The translations under genes were made by a program, and so were the position numbers. The notes under the pieces are model-generated. The model saw nothing but the letters and a program-made list of their open reading frames with translations. It was not told the DNA's origin and made no database searches. A DNA stretch of 64,000 nucleotides from Coleophoma eucalyptorum (Eukaryota; Ascomycota; Leotiomycetes; Helotiales; Dermateaceae): NCBI GenBank assembly GCA_026120035.1, contig JALRME010000040.1, forward strand, positions 186,001 to 250,000, in the 5' to 3' direction. This document shows positions 55,356 through 64,000 of the stretch, in pieces; within the stretch, counting starts at the first letter, position 1, and the number at the start of each line of letters is the position of its first letter.

Positions 55356-55754
55356 CTTGACTAGGTAACTGCGTACAAGAGAGTGATTAAACTTGACGTG
55401 TCACAACGACAGTTTATCAATTTTTTAAAGGGGAAAATATGATCGCATGAGAGATTCGGTGCATCTATTGCCTTGCTAAGTCGACATGTTCTAGAAGTTG
55501 ATCGGTGATTATGTGGCCGTGGCCGAGGGGCACGATAGGGGGGCCGAGGAGCATCTTGCTTGAGCATATTGATACGAACCAAACTTCGGATAAAGCTTAA
55601 TAAAGGCCACATAGAACGGCTATTATAAGGTAATCTTGAACAAATTGAGGAGAATAATCATATTGCATTGGCCACTTTGTTGTCAAAGACGTCTCTGATT
55701 TTTATTTTGACATAATAGACGCATTTCAGCACTGTCTCGCATCAAATAACCCAA
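55356..55754. other. Intergenic with two CCGAGG elements upstream of the second esterase
   Basis: CCGAGG at 55523-55528 and 55544-55549, 206-232 bases before the esterase ATG at 55755. No gene. Confidence 0.5.
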
Positions 55755-56701
55755 ATGTCTCTCCCATATGACCACGAGTTTGCCACCTTGGCAGGACCAC
55801 AGCTGAAAGCGCAGAGTATAGTGCTTCCAGTGCATGATGTGAAGGCCAGAAGGCCAGAATGGAAGCTTTTGTCGCAGGTGGTCGGCCTTCTCTGCCAGCA
55901 GATATCGAGCAGACGATCTATCATGTCAAGGGTTCTGACGGTTACGAGGTTCCCGTATACTATCTTTGGAAGAAGGACGTAGTGCCTGGCTTTGAACCCA
56001 CACCTGCTATTCTCCACATGCATGGTGGAGGGTACATCGGTGTGAGCGCTGAGGATGCTACTCCATCGATAGCAGCATATGTCTCTCCCTCTGGAATCCC
56101 TATTTTCTCTGTCGATTATCGGCTTGCCCCGGAGAATCAGTTCCCGATTCCGCTTGAAGATTGTTGGAACTCATTGCTATGGCTACACTCTCATGCAGAG
56201 AAATTTAAAATTGATCCTAGCCGTATAGCCATCATGGGTGAGAGTGCGGGCGGCGGTCTCGCCGCCGGCCTAGCCCCATTGGCGAGGGATAGAGGACTGT
56301 CGCCACCTGTGGCGAAGCAGATTCTGATCTACCCTATGCTCGATGACCGATTAAAGTCAGACCATACGGGAGGACTTGCCATCTTTACAGTGGAAGATGT
56401 CATCACAGGGTGGGCTGCCTACCTTGGACCACAGTACGAGACGGACGAAGTCTCATCCTACGCTGCTGCTGCTCGGCTCACTGACGTGAAGGGGCTTCCT
56501 CCACTCTACTTAGACATTGGCCATCTAGACATGTTTGTACATAAAAATTGGGCATATGTACAAAAGTTCGTAGCGGCAAGTATTCCGACTGAATTTCATC
56601 TATACACAGGTGTACCGCATACATTCCATCGTTTTGCGCCTACCGCTCAAGTTACGAAACGGGCATTTGCAAATCGGGTGGGAGCAATGCTCAGTATTTG
56701 A
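55755..56701 (+). pseudogene. HSL-family esterase paralogue, frameshifted near residue 35
   Basis: Paralogue of the intact esterase at 38946-39911. ATG at 55755 begins a matching N-terminus (MSLPYDHEFATLAGP), but that frame must shift near 55855 to reach the rest, which is open from 55859 to 56701: IEQTIYHVKG, HMHGGGYIG, FSVDYRLAPE, GESAGGGLAAGL, AKQILIYPMLDD and VPHTFH. The catalytic set is complete in the long frame. No intron of credible length bridges the gap (the only fitting one is 29 nt). Either a one-base indel killed the gene, the sequence has an error, or translation starts at the ATG at 55859, giving 280 residues without the N-terminal cap. Confidence 0.75.
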
Positions 56702-56747
56702 TGCTAGGAAAGTTGGTTCTTCATACAGTTCCAGTAATCAAAATTAC

Positions 56748-57951
56748 TCATGGCGTTTCAGAAACCAAATAAACTAGCTTTGTGCCCCTGACTTCACCTG
56801 CCTGCATTTCTTGAAGTCCCCCCAATGCTCCTTGCAACCCATCTCTTCCCACCCTTTTAGTATGCGTCTTCAACTTTCCCTATTGAATCCAATTAAATGT
56901 TAGCTCATGCCTGTAGACAAATGGAAATACTGGATGGAACAATAAATAATGGTCGCTCACTAACCTTGGCTAACAGCTTCTCTGTAATATCAAAGAAGGT
57001 CTTTCCAAACTCAAAGTCATCACGACTTGCGGGCAGTTGTCGATCTCCAAATTTGAAAGCTTTTCCAAACGCAGTATACATCACTGTGGATATCGTTTCG
57101 ACGTCGTTTCGTGGGCTTTCGACTGGGACTAGAGTGCCATATTTGAGCTCAGATTCGGTCGAAGAGAGTGCATCAGCACAGATTTGGGCAGATGCGTCAA
57201 TGCTGATGGTGTCCCACGCGTACTTCATTCGATTATCGGTGTACTCACGTATCTTGGAGCCAATATTTGGTTTGTTGTAGTCGAAAACGGCATCGGCCCC
57301 CAGCTGCTTGACGTAGTCGAAGTTTTTCGGAGAGCATGTCGTGATGACTGTGTAGCCTGACCTAAGTAGAGTTGGACGAATCAGTGACCACAATCATGTT
57401 TTCGAAGGCGCAGATGATGGGGTTATGTACAATTTAGCATATTGGATCCCAAGCGCCCCAGTAGCACTTGCACCACCATACATTAATACAGGTATTCCGT
57501 TCTTGTCCGTCGAGTCCATTGGCAGACTCAACTTCATAGCCTTCTGATAAAGTCCCTGACCAACGGTTATAGCGCCCAGCCCTACCGTCGCCGCCTTCTC
57601 AAAACTCATATTATCCGGCATCCTCATCTGCAAATCGCCCTTGACTATTGCATACTCTGCAAAGACCCCATCGTCGACATTGCAATAATTAGACCCATGG
57701 CTGCAACCAAAGACCCTATCACCGGGACGCCATAACTTGGTGACGGCCTTGCCTACTGACTCAACAACTCCAGCATAATCGCAGCCGACGATGCAGTTAT
57801 CCTTGGCACGACCGTAGGCAGCATGCTTCCAGTCTGTGGGGTTAAGTGCAATCGCCATAGGCCTCACGAGTATGCCGTCGTCTCGCAATTTGGGGATGCG
57901 GCGATTATTGTCAAGACGTGCTCGCTTGCCGTCGATCACTAGGGCTTTCAT
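56748..57951 (-). CDS. Zinc-type alcohol dehydrogenase / enoyl reductase-like oxidoreductase
   Basis: Three exons: 57431-57951, 56965-57361 and 56748-56879, 349 residues from the ATG at 57951 (MKALVIDGK). An upstream in-frame ATG at 58038 would add 29 unlikely residues. Medium-chain reductase fold: ALNPTDWKHAA, GCDYAGVVESVG, nucleotide-binding segment GGASATGALGIQYAKL and YTVITTCSPKNFDYVKQLGADAVFDY. The C-terminus has the usual GLQGALGGLQ and KLVYLV. It resembles stand-alone (trans-acting) enoyl reductases and ToxD-like proteins; no structural zinc Cys cluster is seen. No polyketide synthase is nearby. Probably an NADPH reductase of unknown substrate. Confidence 0.87.
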
Positions 57952-58480
57952 GGTCTTGTAGTATCGCGAATGTGAGGGGAGCTTTGGAGAGAGCATGTGA
58001 GGTCGCCATGTAGTTTGCGATATGGGGTAACAAGCCATGGCTCCACCAGGATTTCAACGGTGGAAACAGCAAGCCCGTCGAGATGCCCAGGTTACTATGT
58101 TATTGACGATTGACGGAACGCACGGCGGACAATAAATTAGAGATTGGTCAATCTAGAAATAGTGGCAATGATCTTAATTGGCTGCTTCCTTTTCCGCGCC
58201 AATTAATTCAATGTGCAATAAAATGCAGCGATGTGCGTTTGTTTGCACGCGACGAAGATCCCGAGTGCAGTACCCAGCTCGGCCCGCGGAACCTGAAGCC
58301 ACTCATCAACGTTACAATCCCACACCTCGTGTTTGGGATAGTAGCGCTGCTATTCTTTCTCATGACATTTCCATAACAGTTCGCTTGTCAGAGAGCACGG
58401 CTTCTTTATCGAAGCCAGACATCGACTTGACTGTTACCTCTTCAACAGAGGCTTCTAGTCTTGTTTAACGACAATACAGC
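57952..58480. other. Divergent intergenic region
   Basis: Between the reductase and the truncated acyl-CoA dehydrogenase. No CCTCGG core was found here. Confidence 0.45.
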
Positions 58481-59068
58481 ATGGCTTCGCCAAAGACACC
58501 GGTGCCTTTTTCAGAGCCACCTTGGCTCATGGGCTCCCCATCTCCGTATTATAACGAGTCTCACAGAAAGTGGCAAAAGTCATGCCGGGCTTTCATTCAG
58601 GAGCACTTGCATCAACATGCCATGGAATGGGAGAACGATGGCGACGTTCCCGCTTACGTCTTCGATATATTTTCAAAGCACAACATGCTAATTCCTAACT
58701 TGCCGGCTCCGCTCCCCGTCGCTGTTTTAAAAAGTCTTGGGATAAATGAACTTCTCGGAGGATTAAAAATCGAGGATTACGATCTTATCCACTTCTCAAT
58801 CTATATTAATGAAATGAGAGCTGCAGGCCTGGGTGGGCCCCCCTCGTCACTGTCGACCGGCATGGCATATGGCATGCCCCCTCTGATCACTTATGGTAGC
58901 AAACAGCTCCAAGACCGTTTCTTGCCCGATCTTTTCACGGGAAAGAAGAGAATTTGTATCACCATTACAGAGCCAGACGCTGGAAGCGATGTCGCCAATA
59001 TTGTAACGACAGCAGAGAAAACTGCTGATGGGAAGCACTACATCGTAAATGGCACAAAGAAATGGTAG
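58481..59068 (+). pseudogene. 3'-truncated acyl-CoA dehydrogenase
   Basis: 195 codons holding only the N-terminal half of an acyl-CoA dehydrogenase: KSCRAFIQEHL, YINEMRAAGLGG, GKKRICITITEPDAGSDVANI and HYIVNGTKKW, then a TAG. In family members the sequence goes on with an ITNG-type block and a helical C-terminal half with FAD and substrate contacts; none of it is found in the following 2 kb. A splice at TG|GTAGCG would need a downstream exon that is absent. The 3' part was probably lost near the AT-rich repeat block. The retained frame is undamaged, so the loss may be recent. Confidence 0.78.
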
Positions 59069-60094
59069 CGGGCTCTATCTCCAATATCGACTCAAATATG
59101 ATGCTAGACCGTACGATGTAATCGGAGATCGAAACCACGCTCGTTGCTTGGTAGTTCAGAGGCTCCACGTCAGTGTTAAAGTTATTGGGATGTCGAAAAT
59201 TGTATTTGTGATAGATTGACACTATGGAAAATTTTTTCAAAGAGCTGAACGGTAGAAGAGTACCAGCTATAGACCCTTATAAGAGTCAAGAGCATCGTGG
59301 TCGTCTATGAGCGCTGCTATTCGACCAATAAAATCAAGAGAGGGAGCCAAGCTCGATTCTTGGTCGTCGATATTATGCCATAGCGGGTGTACAAGTGCTT
59401 GAATTGTGAATATAGCAGACAATAGGGTGAGCGGGAGACAGGCTTAGTATGGGTGCTTGATTAAAATGTTCCCTTTTTTTACACGATTTCCAGGGTCTCT
59501 CTCGTTGAGCTTTAACCGTGGGTGAGTCTGTTTGGTTACAGGTGGCGCTCGGGAGTGGTTCTAGCTTGCCGAGGATGCCATTGACCTACGAAAGGAATAT
59601 ATTGCCAAGGTCGGGACAAGCTCCGAATTGATCGTATTCAACTACACGATCATATGCAAATATAGATAGATGAACGGTATCGGCGGAATAAATTATTCTG
59701 TCTCTGCCTCCCTTCCTCTCAATTCTAAAATCAAGCGCAAGCAAAATGAACAGCGACATGGATCATCCTGTACCGCGCAAACTCTGGGAGCATCAGATCC
59801 CCAGAGTACGCAAATGTGCAAATTTAAGACTTTTTTTGAGCGCTCAGGTTTAAGATAAGCATCAACAGATTTAAGGTCTGGGATTAAAAACTTTCCGCGA
59901 TGCGGGCAAGAACAGGTTATATTTCGTGCTCGGAAAAGTCCACATTTTTATCGAGAATTCTTATTATTATTCTTTGGGTAAGTGTTGAAATACGTACTTA
60001 TTAAGAGGCTATAGAATCATCTGATTTAGCTATGTCAAATATAATTATAGCTAGTTCTTACTATTAGTATTATAAATTTAAGTATAAAGGTTGT
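59069..60094. other. Gap after the truncated dehydrogenase
   Basis: No dehydrogenase C-terminus or other gene found. AT content rises toward the LTR at 60095. Confidence 0.5.
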
Positions 60095-60397
60095 TGTCGG
60101 TATATCATTATTGGATCTCGATCTCGACCTCGATCGAACACTCGTTCGTACTTACTACAAACACCACCTGTTTGCAATTACGTAGTACTACGAACAAGAG
60201 GTCGGATCGATGCCTACATTACGTAGCATTACGAACGGAGGTTGAATCGATACCTATTCTGGTTGTTCTACAAACAGATGAAGGTATTGATAAGACCTCC
60301 ATCACACTCACTTAGAACAGAGAAAAAAGGATATACACATTTTACCTCACGAATTTTGACTGTTATTGGTACAGCTGAAATGAGAGGTATTCCAACA
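60095..60397 (+). repeat. Solo LTR (family A), 5-bp target duplication GTTGT
   Basis: Starts TGTCGGTATATC and ends GGTATTCCAACA, flanked by GTTGT at 60090-60094 and 60398-60402. Shares the 3' block (cctccatcacactcacttagaa, ttttacctcacgaattttgac, ctgaaatgagaggtatt) with the solo LTR at 15179-15493. Length 303. Intact ends and duplication show a complete solo LTR. Confidence 0.88.
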
Positions 60398-60414
60398 GTT
60401 GTATAGTATTAGAA

Positions 60415-60458
60415 AGTGGCCCACTCGCTTGTATGGCCTACTCGCTTGTAATGTACGT
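60415..60458. repeat. Fot1-family terminal inverted repeat, copy C
   Basis: Tandem units cccactcgcttgtatgg and cctactcgcttgtaatg followed by tacgt; same layout as copies A and B. No transposase remnant recognised next to it. Only 17 bases from the solo LTR. Confidence 0.72.
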
Positions 60459-60961
60459 TATATACTAAGCATATGTTTGTCTTATACTTAGTATCGTAAT
60501 CAAGATATAAGTTATTCTAGTTTTCGTATATCTTTTTACCTTTAAATAGATAGAATTAGTTACTAATATATAGATCAAGATTTATTTAGAGAAGGAAAAG
60601 TATTCTTATAGGTTTATATAAGATATATAATACGTATAAACCTAGTCTATGTTATATATATACTAAGTATATACTAAGTATATACTATACGTATACCAAA
60701 CATATAGTATACCTGGACTCAGTATATACCATTTAGAAATATTATAACCAATACTATTTACAATAGTATTCAAATAGCCCTAATTATAAGCTATACAGTA
60801 TTGTAGATAGTTATTGATTTTGTACCCTCTAAATCAGGTGGCAAGGGGTAATTATCTACCCAGGCCGAGCTTTTTCCGTACAGGGATGTTCTACCCAGGT
60901 TGAACTTCGTTCTACCCAGGCTAAGCTGTAACCCGCTATTTACGATACACGTATAGAGAGG
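60459..60961. repeat. AT-rich repeat block
   Basis: Runs of tatactaagtatatactaag around 60660-60680, and three ctacccagg units at 60856, 60891 and 60912 that probably belong to the body of the family-B element. No gene. Confidence 0.6.
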
Positions 60962-61053
60962 GAATCAACAACCACCTACAACATACTGTATACCCTGTAA
61001 TTGAAGCCTATAATACTACTACGAGGTCTGCCCTTTGTAAACGCATACCAACA
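60962..61053 (-). repeat. LTR-like repeat, family B, copy 2 (inverted)
   Basis: Read on the minus strand it begins TGTTGGTATGCGTTTACAAA and follows copy 1 (43818-43903) for about 86 bases. The opposite end of the element was not located. Confidence 0.6.
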
Positions 61054-61156
61054 ATTAGATCTCCTAATGCGTAAAATCAAAAAAGCCATTCAATAAATGT
61101 AAAATATTTACAAAGACACTGGGCACAGCTTCATTAGATGTCATGCTATATATCCT

Positions 61157-62242
61157 TCAGTTAGGTACAATAACTGCTTTTATAGATCCCCCCTGCCCTG
61201 CTAAAATAAGAGCTTCCTGGAGGTGGTCTAACGAGAACTGGTGTGTAATCAGGTCTGCGAAATGGAGCCGATCGCCATATTTAGATGCGATGTCCACCGT
61301 TGCTTGGAAGCTGTTCAGATCAATGCCCAAGCTCCCAATGATATGCAGGTTGAGAGTACAAATGCGCACAGGATTGATGGAACATAAAGCCTCGCCCGAG
61401 TAGAGTCCCATAATAAGATACCGTCCATTTATACCAAGCAGATCTAAACCCTGAGGAAACGCATCTGTTGTTCCAGCGGCTTCGACAACGACACTTGCCC
61501 CACGACCCGACGTGAGAAGTTTCACCTGCTCCGCTCTCTTTTCCACCGTGGTATTGGCTACCGATATCGTATGAGTTGCACCAAGTGAAGATGCGACCTC
61601 AAGGCGATGGGCAGGATCACCTATCAAGATAACAGAACGGACACCAGCCAAACTCGCCAAAAGTGTGCATGCTAAGCCAACAGGACCCGAGCCTTGTATG
61701 ACAACATCAGCTTGAGGACTGATGGATCCTAGTTGCTTGAAGCCTCTCAATGCTGTTGGCAATGCGCATCCGAATGCAACGACATTCTCAGGAGCCAGCA
61801 TAGGAGGTAACCTGATGTAAATGCACTTCTTCTTGAGCGTTGCATATTGCCTGAAGCCTGCTCCGTTAGGCTTTCCTGCGGGTGGTGGCCAGTTCAGATC
61901 CTTGCAGTGTAGTGATCTTGAGTTGCAACAGTCCCAGCAAGTCCCACAAGGTGCTAGTGGCATCCAATAGAGCATGTCTCCCTCGGCTAAAGGTGTGCCA
62001 GCACTATCCGTTTCGACTTCGACTCCAAGGCTCTCGATAACACCAACAGCTTCATGACCAAAGCAGACTGGATCCGAATTGAATGGGATATCGCCTTTAA
62101 CTCTATGGACATCGCTACCGCAGATCCCTGCCATTGACACCCGTACCAGGATCTCGTCTGATGCTGGCTTCCCAATCTCTTCCTCCACGATTTTCACGGG
62201 TTTACCTGGCCCATAAAATAAGGCAACTTTACCGGATCGCAT
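61157..62242 (-). CDS. Zinc-dependent medium-chain alcohol/polyol dehydrogenase
   Basis: Single exon, 361 residues. Catalytic zinc ligands Cys41 in GICGSDVH and His63-Glu64 in FGHEAVG; structural zinc site with Cys99, 102, 105 and 113 (PCGTCWDCC...HC). Nucleotide-binding motif GSGPVGLACTLLASLAGV, followed by LIGDPAHRLEVASSLGA. The layout fits the sorbitol/threonine dehydrogenase-like group of zinc dehydrogenases. No transit peptide. A CCTCGG core lies at 62418-62423, 176 bases before the ATG. Substrate not indicated; the nearest gene is an MFS transporter read in the same direction. Confidence 0.92.
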   Translation of the reverse strand: MRSGKVALFYGPGKPVKIVEEEIGKPASDEILVRVSMAGICGSDVHRVKGDIPFNSDPVCFGHEAVGVIESLGVEVETDSAGTPLAEGDMLYWMPLAPCGTCWDCCNSRSLHCKDLNWPPPAGKPNGAGFRQYATLKKKCIYIRLPPMLAPENVVAFGCALPTALRGFKQLGSISPQADVVIQGSGPVGLACTLLASLAGVRSVILIGDPAHRLEVASSLGATHTISVANTTVEKRAEQVKLLTSGRGASVVVEAAGTTDAFPQGLDLLGINGRYLIMGLYSGEALCSINPVRICTLNLHIIGSLGIDLNSFQATVDIASKYGDRLHFADLITHQFSLDHLQEALILAGQGGSIKAVIVPN

Positions 62243-62978
62243 TGTCGTTGGCCTATATCAGATGAACAGTGGGTTAGTATACATAAAGTATTTAAAATCA
62301 GATTGATGGGCGAGTTAAGGTGGCAATGGAGGGCATGTAGTCGGATATAAGGCAGTCCGGGCATACCCAGGCAGGACTCTTATTGAGTATTCTTCATTCC
62401 TTTTATGAAGTTCATTGCCTCGGGCAATCGGGCATCTGAAGCATCGGAGTTACTATTCCCTAAAGAAGCTACTGTACGTGTTGATCTCGGTTTTGGTTCA
62501 CAGTTGCCTGTCTCGTACCTATTCATGATCGTTCCATGCTCAACCAACCGGATATTGAACTATTCGTTCGAGAAAAGCACATTAGTTCTGTGTAATTGTA
62601 CTTTTCCTCCTATTGTTTCTCTTGAGATCATCGTTACGCACTCTAGAAAAAATTCACATTGTAACTTATTTCGCCATTTCTAGTAAGATGTATTATGCTA
62701 CATTTCAGGCTGTTACTACAGAAACTTAGTAAGTTGGGATGTCATAGCCACAAGCTATGAGAAGGTAAATTTGACCCAAAGTTGTCCATTTTATCATTTA
62801 ATAAATTATTTGCTAGAATTCAAAATGCGAAACAAGGACTATAAAGTGTGGGACGACAGATTTTTAACGAGTGCCGCTACTATTGTTACACTGTTTAAGC
62901 GCATTAAAAGATATACTGCCCGGAAATCTCCACCTACTAGACGAATTCTAGGCTCCGACACCTGAGCACGTCAGAATC
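62243..62978. other. Intergenic, promoter of the zinc dehydrogenase
   Basis: Contains the CCTCGG core at 62418-62423. Short open frames at 62405-62683 and 62771-62965 have no resemblance to known families. Confidence 0.5.
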
Positions 62979-64000
62979 TCAATTGAATTTGTTCTTATCA
63001 GCGTTGACATCATTCTCCAAAAAAATCTCAATTCTCTTGGTTATCTTGGGAGTGATATCCTCCAAACAGAGACAGGCGATCACACCTACGACTCCGAATG
63101 CAACAGACACCAATGCGACAGTTCTCAAAGCCACGATATACGAGGCCACATATGCCGCGCTAGCTGCTTCAGTAACGGCTGTCGTGATACCAGGGACCTT
63201 CGCGATGGCTGATGACCCAAGGGGCAGAGCAGAAAGTACCTTTTTGGCAGTTTGGATCGAGGCCCCTGCAGCAATGGCGGCACCAATAACCTTTTTAATG
63301 GCATTAGAGGTGAGTATATTGGAGAGAACAGTGACGTAGACTGTCTGCGCGATGGCGCCGCCGGAGTACTGAGCAACACCTCTGACAAAGCAGTCAGCAT
63401 GGCAAGGACAGAGGAGGTAATACGAGACTTACGCGAGACCACCAACGATTCCCAACTCAACCTGATCAGCTCCAAATTGGACATAAGCAATGGAGAGGTA
63501 TTGGCCCCAATCATATCCAGTTGAAGCTAGAAAGGTGAATGCGATACACATGCCTTGTCGAGACGTGTTTCCGAAGGCGAGAAGGCCACCGAAGAGGGTA
63601 GTGGTAAATAGTGATCCGAACATCTGCCACTTCCAATATTTGATCCATTGTCCAAGGGTAGACATGGCTGTGGCACCAAGGAGAATGCCGAAGCCTTGAG
63701 CTAGGGACATTTCGAGAGACTTGTTCCCCGTAGTGGAGGAGGTGAAAAAGACATCAACCATGTTGCCCCAGACGGTGAGTATACCAAGGTAAAATATTGA
63801 CACCAGCAAGCTCGTAATAAAGGGGGCAGTAAATGTGCGGCCATAATTGTGACGAAAAATGCGGGGTGGAGTCAGTGGCTGCTTGAGAGGCATAAATGTC
63901 TCCCAGCAGGCAAAGAAGAAAAGCGTTGCGAAGCCAACCGAGAGAAGAACAACAACCTTAGGGTTGGAAGCAGGCATGTAGGAGGCATATATAATGCCTG
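62979..64000 (-). CDS. MFS transporter (TRI12/siderophore type), N-terminus beyond right edge
   Basis: C-terminal half of a 14-helix MFS transporter in two exons, from the right edge to 63433 and 63381-62979, with intron GTAAGT...TTGTCAG. Hydrophobic helices include VVVLLSVGFATLFFFACWE, FITSLLVSIFYLGILTVWG and FGSLFTTTLFGGLLAFG; the second exon encodes GGAIAQTVYVTVLSNIL and a final helix with VALRTVALVSVAFGVVGVI. The tail is hydrophilic and ends DKNKFN. The frame is open upstream to the window edge, so the apparent ATG at 63977 is internal. Same group as the MFS pseudogene at 36497-38633. Likely exports or imports a small metabolite. Confidence 0.88.

Noticed and set aside
55790..55860. Intron explaining the esterase frame change
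   Set aside because: The only GT-AG pair that restores the frame is 29 nt, too short for a fungal intron.
63490..63977. ATG at 63977 as start of the edge transporter
   Set aside because: The frame stays open to the window edge and the next residues are typical mid-protein MFS sequence.
1..64000. tRNA, rRNA or CRISPR
   Set aside because: No tRNA-like arms with T-loop consensus, no rRNA segments, and no regularly spaced repeats were seen.

Overview
The window looks like nuclear DNA of a filamentous ascomycete. Genes carry short GT-AG introns (mostly 45-110 nt, often with CTAAC-like branch sites). The gene families are typical of these fungi: Zn2Cys6 regulators, HET-domain proteins, an ENA-type P-type ATPase, BCS1-like AAA proteins, TRI12-type MFS transporters, Fot1/pogo transposons and solo LTRs. 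The species cannot be named from sequence alone. Leotiomycetes is a guess.

Left part (1-16.4 kb). An Atg22-like membrane protein runs off the left edge. Next comes a protein joining a carboxymuconolactone-decarboxylase domain to an enol-lactone-hydrolase domain, divergent from a Zn2Cys6 regulator. Then follow a Fot1-type transposon relic, a broken second regulator gene, and two HET-domain copies facing away from each other. One HET copy is whole except for a single in-frame TGA; the other is a 5'-truncated fragment. A repeat-rich gap holds a second Fot1 relic with a solo LTR inserted in its terminal repeat, followed by an acidic single-pass membrane protein.

Middle (18.6-39.9 kb). Intact genes are an ENA Na+/K+ P-type ATPase, a seven-exon long-chain acyl-CoA synthetase, a UPF0303/HbpS-like protein, a BCS1-like AAA ATPase, a serine beta-lactamase-like esterase and an HSL-family esterase. 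Between them lie dead genes: two dehydroquinase/shikimate-dehydrogenase relics, a MaoC-like scrap and an MFS pseudogene.

Right part (40-64 kb) is a catabolic neighbourhood. It has an APH-type kinase next to a dead acyl-CoA dehydrogenase (together the two halves of animal ACAD10/11), an HMG-CoA lyase fused to an enoyl-CoA hydratase, a FarA/CTF1-like regulator, a mitochondrial-type acyl-CoA dehydrogenase and a family III CoA-transferase. These enzymes could activate, desaturate, hydrate and cleave a branched short dicarboxylate such as 3-methylglutarate. CCTCGG/CCGAGG elements, the core bound by FarA/CTF1 regulators, lie upstream of most of these genes. Further right are relics of a Baeyer-Villiger monooxygenase and an SCP-x thiolase, a frameshifted esterase, an intact enoyl-reductase-like gene, a truncated acyl-CoA dehydrogenase, an LTR/TIR-rich AT-rich block, a zinc alcohol dehydrogenase and a partial MFS transporter.

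About a dozen broken or truncated metabolic genes in 64 kb suggest an accessory region that is gaining and losing catabolic genes. Exon boundaries were worked out by hand from splice signals, reading frame and family resemblance; no database search was run.
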